From Lachnospiraceae bacterium (lineage in GTDB: Bacteria; Bacillota; Clostridia; Lachnospirales; Lachnospiraceae): a stretch of 64,000 nucleotides of DNA. The position numbers were made by a program, and so were the translations under genes. Under the pieces are notes generated by a model. It was not told the DNA's origin. It did not search any database and worked only from the letters and a program-made list of their open reading frames with translations. The stretch is taken from positions 1-64,000 of the forward strand of contig CAJTDL010000003.1 of assembly GCA_910575035.1 (NCBI GenBank), written 5' to 3'. This document shows, in pieces, positions 8,231 to 16,660 of this stretch (position 1 is the stretch's first letter; every line of letters starts with the position of its first letter).

Positions 8231-8544
8231 TAAAATAGCCTCGCACAGAATTTATAAAAGAAATAGATTGATGCCAACAATAAAACAATGCCACAAACTA
8301 CAGTATATTTCTTTCTTAATTTTATTCCTTCATATGTGAAACCTAACCCTGATGTACAGAATAAAATAGATATTATATCTGCCGGTGATTCCGTTCGCAA
8401 TAGTTTAATGACCATTATAATTATGCCAAGAACAATAAGACCCCATTGTGAAAAAGCATCCCTTTTCACACGCACCTCTTTTTCACGTTCATCTCCATAA
8501 ACATTTTCTTTTCTACTTTTTGATAAAATTTCATTTTTGTCCAT
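8230..8544 (-). CDS. Small membrane protein paired with XRE regulator (DUF6442-like)
   Basis: A 104-residue protein: an N-terminal polar segment MDKNEILSKSRKEN followed by three hydrophobic helices (about residues 35-52, 59-76 and 82-97). The opening resembles DUF6442-type proteins; this is from memory and function is unknown. ATG at 8544 is preceded by AAAGGAGG with 8 bases between, which rejects longer frames. It is co-transcribed with the XRE regulator, and the AT-rich composition contrasts with the GC-rich transfer genes, so this pair may be separate cargo. Confidence 0.75.
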   Translation of the reverse strand: MDKNEILSKSRKENVYGDEREKEVRVKRDAFSQWGLIVLGIIIMVIKLLRTESPADIISILFCTSGLGFTYEGIKLRKKYTVVCGIVLLLASIYFFYKFCARLF

Positions 8545-8587
8545 TGATATATCCTCCTTTTTGTTGCCAAGTATTGTTGTCATTATA

Positions 8588-8616
8588 AATATATCATTAC
8601 CAAGTATACTTGTCAA
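8588..8616 (-). promoter_or_regulatory. Sigma-A promoter for the membrane protein/XRE operon with operator-like palindromes
   Basis: On the minus strand TTGACA (8611-8616) and TATATT (8588-8593) are separated by 17 bases. The spacer contains the palindrome AAGTATACTT, a related AATACTTGG lies just downstream, and GCAATAATTATTGC lies just upstream: a layout suited to autoregulation by the small XRE protein. Confidence 0.75.
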
Positions 8617-8772
8617 TAATTATTGCTAAGTTTTCTTTGCAATAATTGCAAAAAGAATTGAAAAGCCAGAGTGACTAGCCATTCATCCAGCTGGTCACTC
8701 TACATCTATGTCAAATATAAATTAGTTCGTTCTTTATGATTTCCTCCGCCCGGTTGCAGATATTGTTCATCC

Positions 8773-9070
8773 GGCCTAAAATCCAAACTTATATAAAATC
8801 CAAACTTTTCTGAAAACAGCTTGATAATTGGGGATTCTTGCCGGAAAAAGTTTGGATTTCGTTTCACAAAGTACAATACTCCAATTATGACAAAATGCGT
8901 AAAACATTGCTATTTAGCTCTGTTTCAATCAATTTATTCTCATTTCTGACAAGAGAAGTACAAAACAAAATCCAAACTTTTATATCAAAAATGCCTTAAA
9001 TAAAGGATTTACAGAGGAACGTTTGGATTTCTTCTAAGTTTGGATTTTAGGCCAAATCCAAAAGTTTAGA
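8773..9070. repeat. Iteron-like array of ATCCAAAC motifs with 18-bp flanking inverted repeat
   Basis: The octamer ATCCAAAC, or its complement GTTTGGAT, occurs exactly six times: plus orientation at 8781, 8798 and 8970; minus at 8850, 9021 and 9038. A degenerate copy lies at 9054-9070. The outermost copies form a perfect 18-bp inverted repeat, GGCCTAAAATCCAAACTT (8773-8790) and its complement (9036-9053). There is no gene in 8640-9065 and the DNA is AT-rich. This looks like an origin or a cluster of binding sites for a replication or recombination protein. Confidence 0.7.
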
Positions 9071-9389
9071 TTTTTCCTGCCCATTCAAGTTGGTTTTGGG
9101 CTTTCAGTTCCTCCGTCACTCCCTCGGCTGCTTTCATCTGCCCGATGATTAAGTACAGCCGTTCCTCCGCCTGTTCATTCAGGTCGGCAAGGTATGTCCA
9201 TAATTTCCCGGTTAGGATAAGGGAGCTGTATCGTGCCGGCTGCTCCTGCTTGAGATATTCCCGGTGCAGCCGCCCATAGCGTCCGATGGGGCGGTTCTCC
9301 TCCGGCAGCTTCAAGTCCGGGATATAGTAGTCGCCTACCAGAATATAATCAATGCCGTTCTCTGTGATTCTTTCTTTCAGTTTTTCCAT
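9066..9389 (-). CDS. TnpV-family transposon protein
   Basis: A 107-residue protein matching the TnpV family of Tn4451-like elements: MEKLKERITENGIDYILVGD, then YYIPDLKLPEENRPIGRYGR and a helical C-terminal half. Its role in transposition is unknown. The ATG at 9389 has AGGAGG 9 bases upstream. It overlaps the end of the XRE gene by 41 bases and lies near the serine recombinase, as in Tn4451 relatives. Confidence 0.8.
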   Translation of the reverse strand: MEKLKERITENGIDYILVGDYYIPDLKLPEENRPIGRYGRLHREYLKQEQPARYSSLILTGKLWTYLADLNEQAEERLYLIIGQMKAAEGVTEELKAQNQLEWAGKI

Positions 9390-9621
9390 TGTCGTTCCCT
9401 CCTGTGGTGGAAGGCTCGTCACTGGCCAACTCAATCACGTCCATAATGCCACAATCCAGTGTTTCACAAATGCGGGCAAGTGTGTCCATGCTGATATGTT
9501 TCCCTTCTTTGCCCATGTTGGCTATCATATTTGTGGTCAGGCCAGCGGCAAGCCTTAAATCCTCTTTCCTCATGTTGCGCTCTATCAGTGTGTGCCAGAG
9601 CGGTTTATAACTGATGTGCAT
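9349..9621 (-). CDS. XRE-type regulator upstream of tnpV
   Basis: A 90-residue helix-turn-helix protein of the short class found throughout Firmicutes elements: NMRKEDLRLAAGLTTNMIAN is the HTH, followed by ISMDTLARICETLDCGIMDV. The C-terminal 20 residues are polar and overlap the tnpV start, suggesting coupled translation. A consensus promoter lies just upstream (9663-9691). Confidence 0.85.
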   Translation of the reverse strand: MHISYKPLWHTLIERNMRKEDLRLAAGLTTNMIANMGKEGKHISMDTLARICETLDCGIMDVIELASDEPSTTGGNDNGKTERKNHRERH

Positions 9622-9662
9622 TTTTCTCCCTGCCTTTCTGCCCCGGATGGGCGTTTACACCC

Positions 9663-9691
9663 ATTATATCAGGATTCTTGCTAACTCACAA
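9663..9691 (-). promoter_or_regulatory. Sigma-A promoter for XRE-tnpV
   Basis: Minus strand TTGTGA (9686-9691), 17 bases, TATAAT (9663-9668), about 40 bases before the XRE start. The rest of 9692-9875, behind the recombinase stop, shows no gene. Confidence 0.7.
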
Positions 9692-9875
9692 ATATTTCTT
9701 GACGGTATCGCCGGTTCCGTCTGGATTGTGCTTTTCCTTTCCTCTTTTGATTACCTCTAATTAGCCATGACCTGTTTCATGCCCTGTGATTTTGCTCATG
9801 TGAGATAAAGAAGTAAAAGAAGTGTAAAAAAATTTTGCCGTTCCCTGTCCGGCTGACTGCCGGACGGGTCGGGCT

Positions 9876-11495
9876 TTAGTCGGGCAACTCTACCTTGCCG
9901 ACAAAAGAGTAATAGATTTCGATTTCCTGTCTGCGGAGCTTCCCCCGGCGTTTCCCGTCAAGGGCTTCCGATTCGTGGATTACGATTTTCTCCACAAACT
10001 CCCGTAACAGGGTAGGGGTGAGTTCCTCAAAGCTGGTGTACTTGCGGACTACTTTCATAAACTTTTCAGCGTTTGCCGTGGCTTCCAGTGTCCTTGAAAG
10101 CTCGCCCTGCAGAACGGCGGCTTTCTCTTTCAGTTCCTTTTGCTCGGCTTCGTAGTCTGCCGAAAGTTCCGTGAAACGCTCGTCCGATATGCGCCCCGCC
10201 ACGCTGTCCTCATACAGCCGCTTGAAGATAGCGGAGAGTTCCGCAATCCGCTTTTCTGCCGCTTCCAGTTCTTTCTTCTTGGCGGCGTTCCGGCGTTTGC
10301 TCCCGTCCTCGGTCTGCTCGGTCAACAGCTTCATAAACCGGGCTTCGTGCTTGGCGGCGTAGCTGGTGACTTTCCGTAAATTCTCGGTCACTCCCTCGGT
10401 CAAGAGGTCGGTGCGGATAAAGTGCGCCGTACAGTCTGCCGTGCGCTTCTTGTAGCTGCCGCATATGTAGCAGTCCTGTTTCCGCTTGTCCGTCTGATAC
10501 CTCTGCTGGTACATGACGCTGCCGCAGTCGGCACAAAAGAGTATGCCGGAGAACAAGCCCACTTCATCATAGCGGTTGGGGCGTTTGCGCTGCTTGCGTA
10601 GTTCCTGCACACGCTCCCATGTGTCACGGTCTATGATTGGCTCGTGGTGGTTCTCAAAGATTACCTGCTTTTCTTCGGGGTTCTCCTTGCTCTGCTTTAC
10701 CTTGTAGGACACTTTCTCGGTCTTGAAGTTCACAAGGCAGCCCGTGTACTCCCGGTTTTCAAGGATATGCGCCACGGTGTTTGTCGCCCACCTGCACTCA
10801 TAGCCGGGGTGGTAGCGGCGTGTGCTTCCCGTCCGGCGGTATTCCAGCGTTCCCGGCGTGGGTGTCTGCTGTTCCGTCAAGACACGGGCTATCTTGGTCG
10901 GTCCATTCCCGGCAAGGCATAAGCTGTATATCTGCTTCACCACGGGGGCGGCTTCTTCGTCAATGATGAAATTTTCGTCCTCGTCCATGAGGTAGCCGTA
11001 CACGGGCTTGCTTGTGACAGGCTTCCCACTCATGCCTTTTGAGCGTTTTACCGCCCGGATTTTCTTGCTCGTATCCCTCACCAGCCATTCGTTAAAAATG
11101 TTACGCAAGGGGGCAAAATCGTTGTCGCCCTGTGCGCTGTCAACGCCGTCATTGATAGCAATGAAACGGACGTTTTTCTGTGGGAAAATCATTTCCGTGT
11201 ACATTCCCACTTGTAGATAGTTTCGCCCTAACCGTGACATATCCTTTACGATAACCGTTCCCACAAGCCCCGCTTCAATGTCGGCAAGCATGGACTGGAA
11301 GCCGGGTCTTTGGAAATTCGCCCCGGAATAACCGTCGTCCGTGTACCATTTCAGATTGCCGAAGCCGTTCTGTTTTGCGTAGTTTTCAAGGATTCGCTTC
11401 TGGTTGCTTATGGAATTGCTCTCGCCTTGCAGCTCGTCCTCATGGGATAACCTCGGATAAAGGGCGGTGATTTTTTGGGTGGTCTGTCTTAACAT
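9876..11495 (-). CDS. Large serine recombinase (TnpX/TndX type)
   Basis: A 539-residue site-specific recombinase expected to excise and integrate the element through a circular form. The resolvase domain spans about residues 10-160; the catalytic serine is in YPRLSHEDE and the conserved arginine region is DMSRLGRNYLQVG. A recombinase domain follows (KPVYGYLMDEDE onward), then a zinc-ribbon (CADCGSVMY plus a later CxxC-type pair) and a coiled coil near residues 390-470. ATG 11495 is chosen because GGAGG lies 5 bases before it. As the last gene of the long minus-strand operon it is placed like the recombinases of Tn4451-like elements, which insert at GA dinucleotides. Confidence 0.93.
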   Translation of the reverse strand: MLRQTTQKITALYPRLSHEDELQGESNSISNQKRILENYAKQNGFGNLKWYTDDGYSGANFQRPGFQSMLADIEAGLVGTVIVKDMSRLGRNYLQVGMYTEMIFPQKNVRFIAINDGVDSAQGDNDFAPLRNIFNEWLVRDTSKKIRAVKRSKGMSGKPVTSKPVYGYLMDEDENFIIDEEAAPVVKQIYSLCLAGNGPTKIARVLTEQQTPTPGTLEYRRTGSTRRYHPGYECRWATNTVAHILENREYTGCLVNFKTEKVSYKVKQSKENPEEKQVIFENHHEPIIDRDTWERVQELRKQRKRPNRYDEVGLFSGILFCADCGSVMYQQRYQTDKRKQDCYICGSYKKRTADCTAHFIRTDLLTEGVTENLRKVTSYAAKHEARFMKLLTEQTEDGSKRRNAAKKKELEAAEKRIAELSAIFKRLYEDSVAGRISDERFTELSADYEAEQKELKEKAAVLQGELSRTLEATANAEKFMKVVRKYTSFEELTPTLLREFVEKIVIHESEALDGKRRGKLRRQEIEIYYSFVGKVELPD

Positions 11496-11512
11496 GGTTT
11501 CCTCCGTTTCCG

Positions 11513-11566
11513 ACAGCCAGCCCACTATTCCGTATGTCTATTATACCATAGGGCGGGGCTGGCTGT
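11513..11566 (-). promoter_or_regulatory. Recombinase promoter framed by an 11-bp inverted repeat
   Basis: ACAGCCAGCCC (11513-11523) and GGGCTGGCTGT (11556-11566) form a perfect inverted repeat. Between them lies a minus-strand TATAAT (11540-11545). The geometry suggests a repressor site or RNA hairpin controlling the recombinase separately from the upstream operon. Confidence 0.65.
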
Positions 11567-11628
11567 ACAGTCCTTTTTGTTACTTTATGGCACATAATGT
11601 CGGATAAATTTCAGCAAGGAATGTCACT

Positions 11629-11826
11629 TCACATGGCATGGGCGGCAGTTCCCCCGGCTGCGCTTTCCGCTTCCAGCACTTTCATCATCTTGTCGGCGGC
11701 GGTGGCGGTGGTGTCCTGTTTGAAATAGCCGGAAACCACAAGGACGGTATTCCCCCGGCGTACCTCGGTCACGCAATCCGGGCGGCGGGCGGTAGTGGCG
11801 GCGTTTCTGTTGGGGGTGTCGGTCAT
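11629..11826 (-). CDS. TnpW-like small transposon protein
   Basis: A 65-residue protein whose core RRGNTVLVVSGYFKQ followed by a helix (ATAADKMMKVLEAE) resembles the TnpW family of Tn4451-like elements. Function is unknown. Its start overlaps the stop of the DnaC-like gene by 4 bases, so it belongs to the same operon. Confidence 0.65.
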   Translation of the reverse strand: MTDTPNRNAATTARRPDCVTEVRRGNTVLVVSGYFKQDTTATAADKMMKVLEAESAAGGTAAHAM

Positions 11827-12668
11827 AGGCTCTCCTTTCTGTTCAGCAGCATTTTAAGGCGTTCCATTTTCGCCTGTGCTTTGGCTTTTCTGAAATTCTC
11901 CCCGGTAATGCGGACGGGGGTACACATTTCCGTAAGACGGTCATATATCCGGGCGTGGGCGGTGTCCTCCGGGTTCTGCAATTCTTCCAGCGTCAAATTC
12001 GTTGTGACAATCAGCGGCTTTTGGCTGCGGTATCGGCTGTCAATCACGTTATAGACTTGCTCTAAACCGTATTCCGTGCCACGCTCCATGCCGAAATCGT
12101 CAAGGATAAGCAGGTGGAAGCTGCAAAGGCGGGCTATGTATTCGTTCCTGTCCTTGAAATTGGCGGCAAGGTCATTGAGGATAAGGGCAAAATTTGTCAT
12201 GCAGACAGGCACTTCCAGTTTCATAAGGGCATTGGCGATACACCCGGCAAAAAAGCTCTTGCCCGTGCCGACATTCCCCCATAACAGCAGCCCGTGGTTC
12301 TCCGCTTTCATATGCCCCCATTGCTCCACATATTCACGGGCAAATTCCATTTGCGGGCATTTCCCGTTGTCATTGTCAAAATTCCATTCCCGCATAGCCG
12401 GGTCGGTGAAGCCTTTCCGTTTCAGCCGTTCAACCGTGTCAAAATGTCTGCGTATATCCTCGGCGGCTTGCTGTTCGTCAAGGATTTTCCGCTTGCAGTC
12501 ACACGCCCGTGGGTGTCGGTCACGTCCGAAAAGGGTCTTGCCCTCCGGAAAGTAGGCTTCTTTGGGCTGGCAGCATTTCCCGCAGTATAAAAGCCCGTCC
12601 TCGCCTATGTAGTCCTCCGGCTCTGTTTCTGTGGCAAGCCGGAAAATAGCGTTATCATAATCACACAT
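11823..12668 (-). CDS. DnaC/IstB-like ATP-binding protein (helicase loader)
   Basis: A 281-residue AAA+ protein related to DnaC and IstB. The N-terminal 60 residues carry paired cysteines (CGKCCQ and CDCKRK) that probably bind zinc. Walker A is GNVGTGKSF at about residue 130, Walker B is LLILDDFG and the following RYRSQKPLIVTTNL matches sensor 1. The likely role is loading a replicative helicase onto element DNA, together with the replisome-organiser protein encoded just upstream. ATG 12668 follows AAGGAGG. The gene order organiser then DnaC is the same as in many phages. Confidence 0.9.
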   Translation of the reverse strand: MCDYDNAIFRLATETEPEDYIGEDGLLYCGKCCQPKEAYFPEGKTLFGRDRHPRACDCKRKILDEQQAAEDIRRHFDTVERLKRKGFTDPAMREWNFDNDNGKCPQMEFAREYVEQWGHMKAENHGLLLWGNVGTGKSFFAGCIANALMKLEVPVCMTNFALILNDLAANFKDRNEYIARLCSFHLLILDDFGMERGTEYGLEQVYNVIDSRYRSQKPLIVTTNLTLEELQNPEDTAHARIYDRLTEMCTPVRITGENFRKAKAQAKMERLKMLLNRKESL

Positions 12669-12731
12669 AAAATCGTTCCTCCTTGTTCATGGTCTTTTAC
12701 GCCCTGTTTACGGGGCGTTGTATCTATGCTG

Positions 12732-13496
12732 TCAAAGGCTCTCGCCCTCTTTGTAGGAATAATCGGGGATTCCCTTTTTCGGCTTCCCCTTTGCCCTGTC
12801 ATCAGCCGCCCAACGCCGGATAGTGGCGGCATGGTTCTTGTATTTCTTCCCGCTGGAAGCGATATAGCCGGATAGGCGGTCTATGTAATACTCCCATTTG
12901 CCGGGAAGTTCCTCTTGCAGCTCCGCAAGCTCTTTTTCTGACAGGAATACATTTTCATATCTGCCAAAAGGGGCGGGGGCTGTCTGTCCTGTTTTTATCT
13001 CTCCCTCTCTCTTTATCTCTAACTCTATATCTATCTCTTTCTCTATCTCTATCTCTGGTGGACAAATGTCCGCCCCATATGGTGGACGTTTGTCCGCCAC
13101 GGCTTCCGGCAAGGCTTTCTGTTCCTGCAAAGCCCGCCTTGCCCGGCGTTTGCGCTCCCCCTCGGTAGAGGACTGACCGATTAAAAGCTCAATGTTGCTC
13201 ATGTATAAAGCCCCGTTCTGCAACGGTTCTACAAGCCCCAGTTTCATAAAAATCTGCAAAGCCCTCTCCACTGTGCCGACTTGCTGGCGGGTGATTGTGG
13301 CTATCATCTGTGCGGTGTAGGGGATATTCTCGGCAAGCTGGAGCTTTCCCCCGTTTTTCAGTGATTTTAGGTACAGCTTCAAGAGAATGTTTGAGTAGAG
13401 CATACCGTCCTGCATACTTTCCAGCAGCACGATAGCGTCCTCGTCAAAATAGCTCTCTTTCAGCTTTAGGTAATAATATTTGCGGTTGTCTGCCAT
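12732..13496 (-). CDS. Phage-type replisome organiser protein
   Basis: A 254-residue protein with the N-terminal winged-helix domain of phage replisome organisers (MADNRKYYYLKLKESYFDED to about residue 115), which bind origin DNA. A variable linker with repeated Glu/Ile codons (IEIEKEIDIELEIKREGE) links to a short C-terminal helical region with RWAADDRAKGK. AAAGGAGG precedes ATG 13496. It likely recruits the DnaC-like loader encoded next. The tandem TCTCTAT-type repeats at about 13005-13055 give the acidic linker and could vary in length. Confidence 0.87.
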   Translation of the reverse strand: MADNRKYYYLKLKESYFDEDAIVLLESMQDGMLYSNILLKLYLKSLKNGGKLQLAENIPYTAQMIATITRQQVGTVERALQIFMKLGLVEPLQNGALYMSNIELLIGQSSTEGERKRRARRALQEQKALPEAVADKRPPYGADICPPEIEIEKEIDIELEIKREGEIKTGQTAPAPFGRYENVFLSEKELAELQEELPGKWEYYIDRLSGYIASSGKKYKNHAATIRRWAADDRAKGKPKKGIPDYSYKEGESL

Positions 13497-13610
13497 TCGT
13501 TCCTCCTTTGGTCTGTTCTGTGGCTTCTGTTACGCAATTAAAGCGGCTTTTGTGGGGGTAAAGGATAAATGTACCGCCTACCCGTTGAGGGCGGTCAAAA
13601 AAGCCTTGAT

Positions 13611-13997
13611 TTACGGGGGTTTGGAATATCCTAAAGCGTGACATTTATCCCTCTGTTTCCGCTTGCGCTGTGTGGCTCTGATTCTTTTCATGCGTCCGGC
13701 GCAATCCGGGCAGTATTTCCCCCGGTTGGACTTAGGGAGAAAATACCCGCCGCACTCGGTACAGCGTTTCCTGTCTGCCCGGTGGAGCAGGGCGGCTTCC
13801 AGTTTCCCGTCCAGCGGCAGCACGGCGGCAATGAACCAGCGGCACAAGAGGGAATAGCTGATACTCTGTACACATACGCAAGGCTCGCCGTTATCCAGCA
13901 AGATACAGTTGCCGTTATCGTAGTTGCAGCACTCATGCACAAGCCGACACGCCGCCCGGTACTGGCGGTAGTCCATGTATGGTGTTTCTGCGCCCAT
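13611..13997 (-). CDS. Cysteine-rich VLP domain protein
   Basis: A 128-residue protein of the Cys_rich_VLP family carried by Firmicutes conjugative elements. An N-terminal cysteine set (CRLVHECCNYDNGNC) and the AVLPLDGKLE segment are followed by a C-terminal zinc ribbon (CTECGGYF and CPDCAGR) and a basic tail, so DNA or RNA binding is plausible. GGGAG lies 10 bases before ATG 13997. It ends 115 bases before the replisome-organiser gene and starts 4 bases after the TTRAP copy 2 stop. Confidence 0.85.
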   Translation of the reverse strand: MGAETPYMDYRQYRAACRLVHECCNYDNGNCILLDNGEPCVCVQSISYSLLCRWFIAAVLPLDGKLEAALLHRADRKRCTECGGYFLPKSNRGKYCPDCAGRMKRIRATQRKRKQRDKCHALGYSKPP

Positions 13998-14001
13998 GCC
14001 T

Positions 14002-14523
14002 TTAACGCTCCCTTTCCGGCTTCCTGTCCGGGTACAGCCTCCCGGCGGCTACGGCGGCATGGCTCTTTATCTTGATTTCTCCCCGCCCCTCGCTGGCTCT
14101 TGCGTTCTTATAGCCCTCATCAGAGAGGAAATAGCGGTGGCGTTCCCCCGGAAATCCCACGGGGCTGTCGCTGGTCTTTACGTCAAGGACAATCATGTGG
14201 CGGGTTTCGGGGAGAAAACGCTCCATGCCCGTCAAGTCATGCCCCTGCATTATCGGCTGTTTCGTCTGTGCCTTTGCTTCCGCAAGCCGCCGCCGGATAG
14301 AGTTTTCATGCCCCGCAAGGAAACGGGCTTTGTTGTCGGCTATGAACTGGCTGCACTCCGGCTCTGGTATCTTTTGCAGCTTTTCTATTGCGTTCTCCAT
14401 GATTACCCTTGTCAAAAGGTCTTTAATCACGGGTACGGTTTCTTTCATGCCGCCTATGGTTTCCGCTTTGGTGGGTGCGGCGTACTGGTAAATCATTTCA
14501 AGCTCGCTGTTCGTAAATCTCAT
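14002..14523 (-). CDS. Transposon-transfer assisting protein (TTRAP family), copy 2
   Basis: A 173-residue paralogue of the protein at 5263-5778, alike along its whole length: MRFTNSELEMIYQYAAPTKA, a shared KIPEPECSQF segment, and FLSDEGYKNA near the C-terminus. Start ATG 14523 has AGGAGG 7 bases upstream. It follows the VirD2-type relaxase directly, whereas copy 1 lies next to a MobL relaxase, so the same accessory serves two different relaxase classes. Confidence 0.82.
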   Translation of the reverse strand: MRFTNSELEMIYQYAAPTKAETIGGMKETVPVIKDLLTRVIMENAIEKLQKIPEPECSQFIADNKARFLAGHENSIRRRLAEAKAQTKQPIMQGHDLTGMERFLPETRHMIVLDVKTSDSPVGFPGERHRYFLSDEGYKNARASEGRGEIKIKSHAAVAAGRLYPDRKPERER

Positions 14524-14548
14524 TGTGCTACCTCCTGTGGCTGTTTTA

Positions 14549-16189
14549 TTATCGCTCCTGTTCATGCTTTTTCTGCTGGCTCGGTGCGCCCCTCAAAATC
14601 TGCTCGATATTTCCCTTGATTGTCTGTAATTCCTTTGTTTTTTCCCGCTTCTCCCGGTACTCGTTGTAAAGCGTGTTCTTCTCCCGTGTAAGCTGCTCAA
14701 TCTCCGCTTGTAATGTCTTGGACGCTGGCAGCTTGGAGATTCCCTGTGCCTTGAAATACCGGGCGGCAGATTCAGAAATGATAAACTCGCTTTCATGCTG
14801 CTCCCGGTAGGCTCTCCGGGCTTTCTCCGTTTTCTGCGCTTTAAGTCCGTCACGGGCTGGCTTGGTCTTGATGTACGCTAATAGCTGTTTCTGCAAGTCT
14901 TTTTTCTCCCGTAAAGTGCTTTCCACGGCTTTCAGTTTCCCGGTAGTTTCATGCAATCCGGCACTGGCGGCGGCAAGGGCGGCTTCCAGTTCTTCCGGGG
15001 AAGAAAAACCGGATTCCTCGTAAACGCTCACGGTAGCCGCCATTTGCTTCAAGTTGTACAAGGTCGCCCATTTCTCGTAGCCTTTCCCCTTGCCCTCGGC
15101 TTTCTTGGCGGCTATGTCTACCATGCGCTGTACGCCGTCTTGTTTCGGGGCGTTTATGGCGGCTTTGTTACGCTGTAAGCGGTCTTTTATGCTCCGTGGG
15201 TATTCCTGTCTGCGTGCGGGCGTTTCGGCGGCTCTGGCGGCGTTCTGTGCGTTTATGGTGAGTGTTTCCAGTATGGCGGCACGGTCAAAATCATCACCTA
15301 ATTTCCGGGCGGTGATGGGCTTCGTCCTGTCCGGCGTGAGATAGGATAGCCGCCCCCGGCTCTCCTTGACGGTCACGCCCTGTTGTAGCAGTTTCCCGGA
15401 AAAATCCTCAAAGGAAACGGCAGAGGACAGGACGGCTCGGATTGTGCGCCGTAGCTTCTCCTTGTCAGTTTCAAACTTGGTCTGCTTGGGCGGCTCTCCT
15501 GTGGCGGCTTGGGAAGCGTTCCCTTTATCCAGTGCGGCTTGTCCTTTCCGTTTCGCCCAATACTCACGCTCGGTAATGCGGTTCTTGCTCCCGTGGAGTA
15601 AATCAATCTGATAGAGGTTTTCCCTGTGGCACATCTCCATGACTTCCGCTTTGAAATATTCCATAGCTGCGTCCGTACAGCGGTGCTTGCAGCCCTCCCT
15701 TGTGTCGGCTGGTCTTTCCATGTAGGGCAATAGTGGCACTTCGGCAATCCGCAAAGAATTGATTACGATATGCACATGAATGTTGCCGCTGTGGTTATGC
15801 CCGTCCGGGTGGGTGCATACCAACGCTTGATGTCCGGGGAAATGCTCTTTACAGAACTGCTCGCCCAACGCTTGCGCCCGGTCTACGGTCAAGCCGTTGT
15901 CTGGTGCGTCACGGGGGTCAAAACTGATAATGTAATGGTGGCTCTTTACGTCCTCCCGCTTTTGGTTCTTTCCGTATTTCAGATTGGAGCGCATACACGC
16001 TATGGCGAAATCTTCATCACCGCAATTAAGGGAAGATATGCGGTAATCGTCACGGAGAACAAGCCGCCCGTTTCCGTCCAGTGTGGGCTTCATGGTAAAC
16101 TCGTCATGCTCAAAAGTTAGGTACTGTTCAGCCGCCCCATAGTCGGCATTTTTAGAGCTGATATGTTTGAATGTTGCCAACGGCTTCAC
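14549..16189 (-). CDS. VirD2/MobA-type relaxase (relaxase/mobilisation nuclease domain)
   Basis: A 546-residue relaxase of the MobP class. The nuclease domain covers about residues 1-250: early YLTFEHDEF region, and the HPDGHNHSGNIHVHIVIN metal-binding motif. The C-terminal 250 residues are basic and coiled, ending with REKREKTKELQTIKGNIEQ. It nicks its oriT with help from MobC, whose gene overlaps its start by 38 bases. The start is probably GTG 16189 with only a weak ribosome binding site, so translation is likely coupled to mobC. It is unrelated by family to the relaxase at 2622-4211. Confidence 0.92.
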   Translation of the reverse strand: MKPLATFKHISSKNADYGAAEQYLTFEHDEFTMKPTLDGNGRLVLRDDYRISSLNCGDEDFAIACMRSNLKYGKNQKREDVKSHHYIISFDPRDAPDNGLTVDRAQALGEQFCKEHFPGHQALVCTHPDGHNHSGNIHVHIVINSLRIAEVPLLPYMERPADTREGCKHRCTDAAMEYFKAEVMEMCHRENLYQIDLLHGSKNRITEREYWAKRKGQAALDKGNASQAATGEPPKQTKFETDKEKLRRTIRAVLSSAVSFEDFSGKLLQQGVTVKESRGRLSYLTPDRTKPITARKLGDDFDRAAILETLTINAQNAARAAETPARRQEYPRSIKDRLQRNKAAINAPKQDGVQRMVDIAAKKAEGKGKGYEKWATLYNLKQMAATVSVYEESGFSSPEELEAALAAASAGLHETTGKLKAVESTLREKKDLQKQLLAYIKTKPARDGLKAQKTEKARRAYREQHESEFIISESAARYFKAQGISKLPASKTLQAEIEQLTREKNTLYNEYREKREKTKELQTIKGNIEQILRGAPSQQKKHEQER

Positions 16190-16547
16190 CTACTTTCTGC
16201 AAGACTTCAAACTTCAAGGCGGCAAGCTCCGCTGTGGCGGCTCGTACCTCTTGGGAGAGGGCGTTATAGGGTGCGCCGTACTCGTTCAGACAGCGGGCAA
16301 TCTGATTCAAGTTGCCGCCGATTTTCCCGTACTCGGCTGTAAGTTTCCCAACGGCAGAAAGCAGTTCATCATTGACCGGGGAAACGGTGATTACCGGGCA
16401 TATCCTTGACTTGGTGAGGGCTTGCCGGATAAACTCGGCTTGGCTCATTTTGCAGAGGGCGGCACGCTCGGAAAACTCGGCGTATTCTTCCTCGGTTAAG
16501 CGTGTCTTGATTACCCTATGGCGGTGGGGCGTGTTATATTTTTTCAT
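16152..16547 (-). CDS. mobC: MobC-type relaxosome protein
   Basis: A 131-residue protein with an N-terminal ribbon-helix-helix region (RHRVIKTRLTEEEYAEFSER to AEFIRQALTKS) and the MobC signature GKIGGNLNQIARCLNEYG. MobC proteins bind near the nick site and help the relaxase open the DNA. AAAGGAGG 9 bases before ATG 16547 fixes the start; a longer frame to 16763 has no ribosome binding site. It is the first gene of the transfer operon and directly follows the candidate oriT. Confidence 0.92.
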   Translation of the reverse strand: MKKYNTPHRHRVIKTRLTEEEYAEFSERAALCKMSQAEFIRQALTKSRICPVITVSPVNDELLSAVGKLTAEYGKIGGNLNQIARCLNEYGAPYNALSQEVRAATAELAALKFEVLQKVGEAVGNIQTYQL

Positions 16548-16583
16548 GGCTGTGAACCTCCTTTCGTGGGTGGATTTTTTCAA

Positions 16584-16660
16584 GCGGCGCAAGCCGCAAA
16601 AAGGCGGGCTTGGGGTGGCAACCCCAACAAGATTCCCATAGGACAAAATGAGCCGGTAGG
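16584..16660. other. Candidate oriT upstream of mobC
   Basis: Two hairpins, GCGGC/GCCGC (16584-16597) and TTGGGGT/ACCCCAA (16610-16627), precede a CAAGATTCCCATAGGACAAA stretch. An inverted repeat followed by a unique sequence next to mobC is the usual oriT layout; the nick site is not proven. The rest of 16661-17079 is gene-free and has a loosely repeated ATTAC(T/C)TACTACG element near 16790 and 16977. Confidence 0.5.

Noticed and set aside
8773-9070. CRISPR-like array
   Set aside because: The repeats are only 8-18 bp, occur in both orientations at irregular spacing, and no cas gene is present anywhere in the window.
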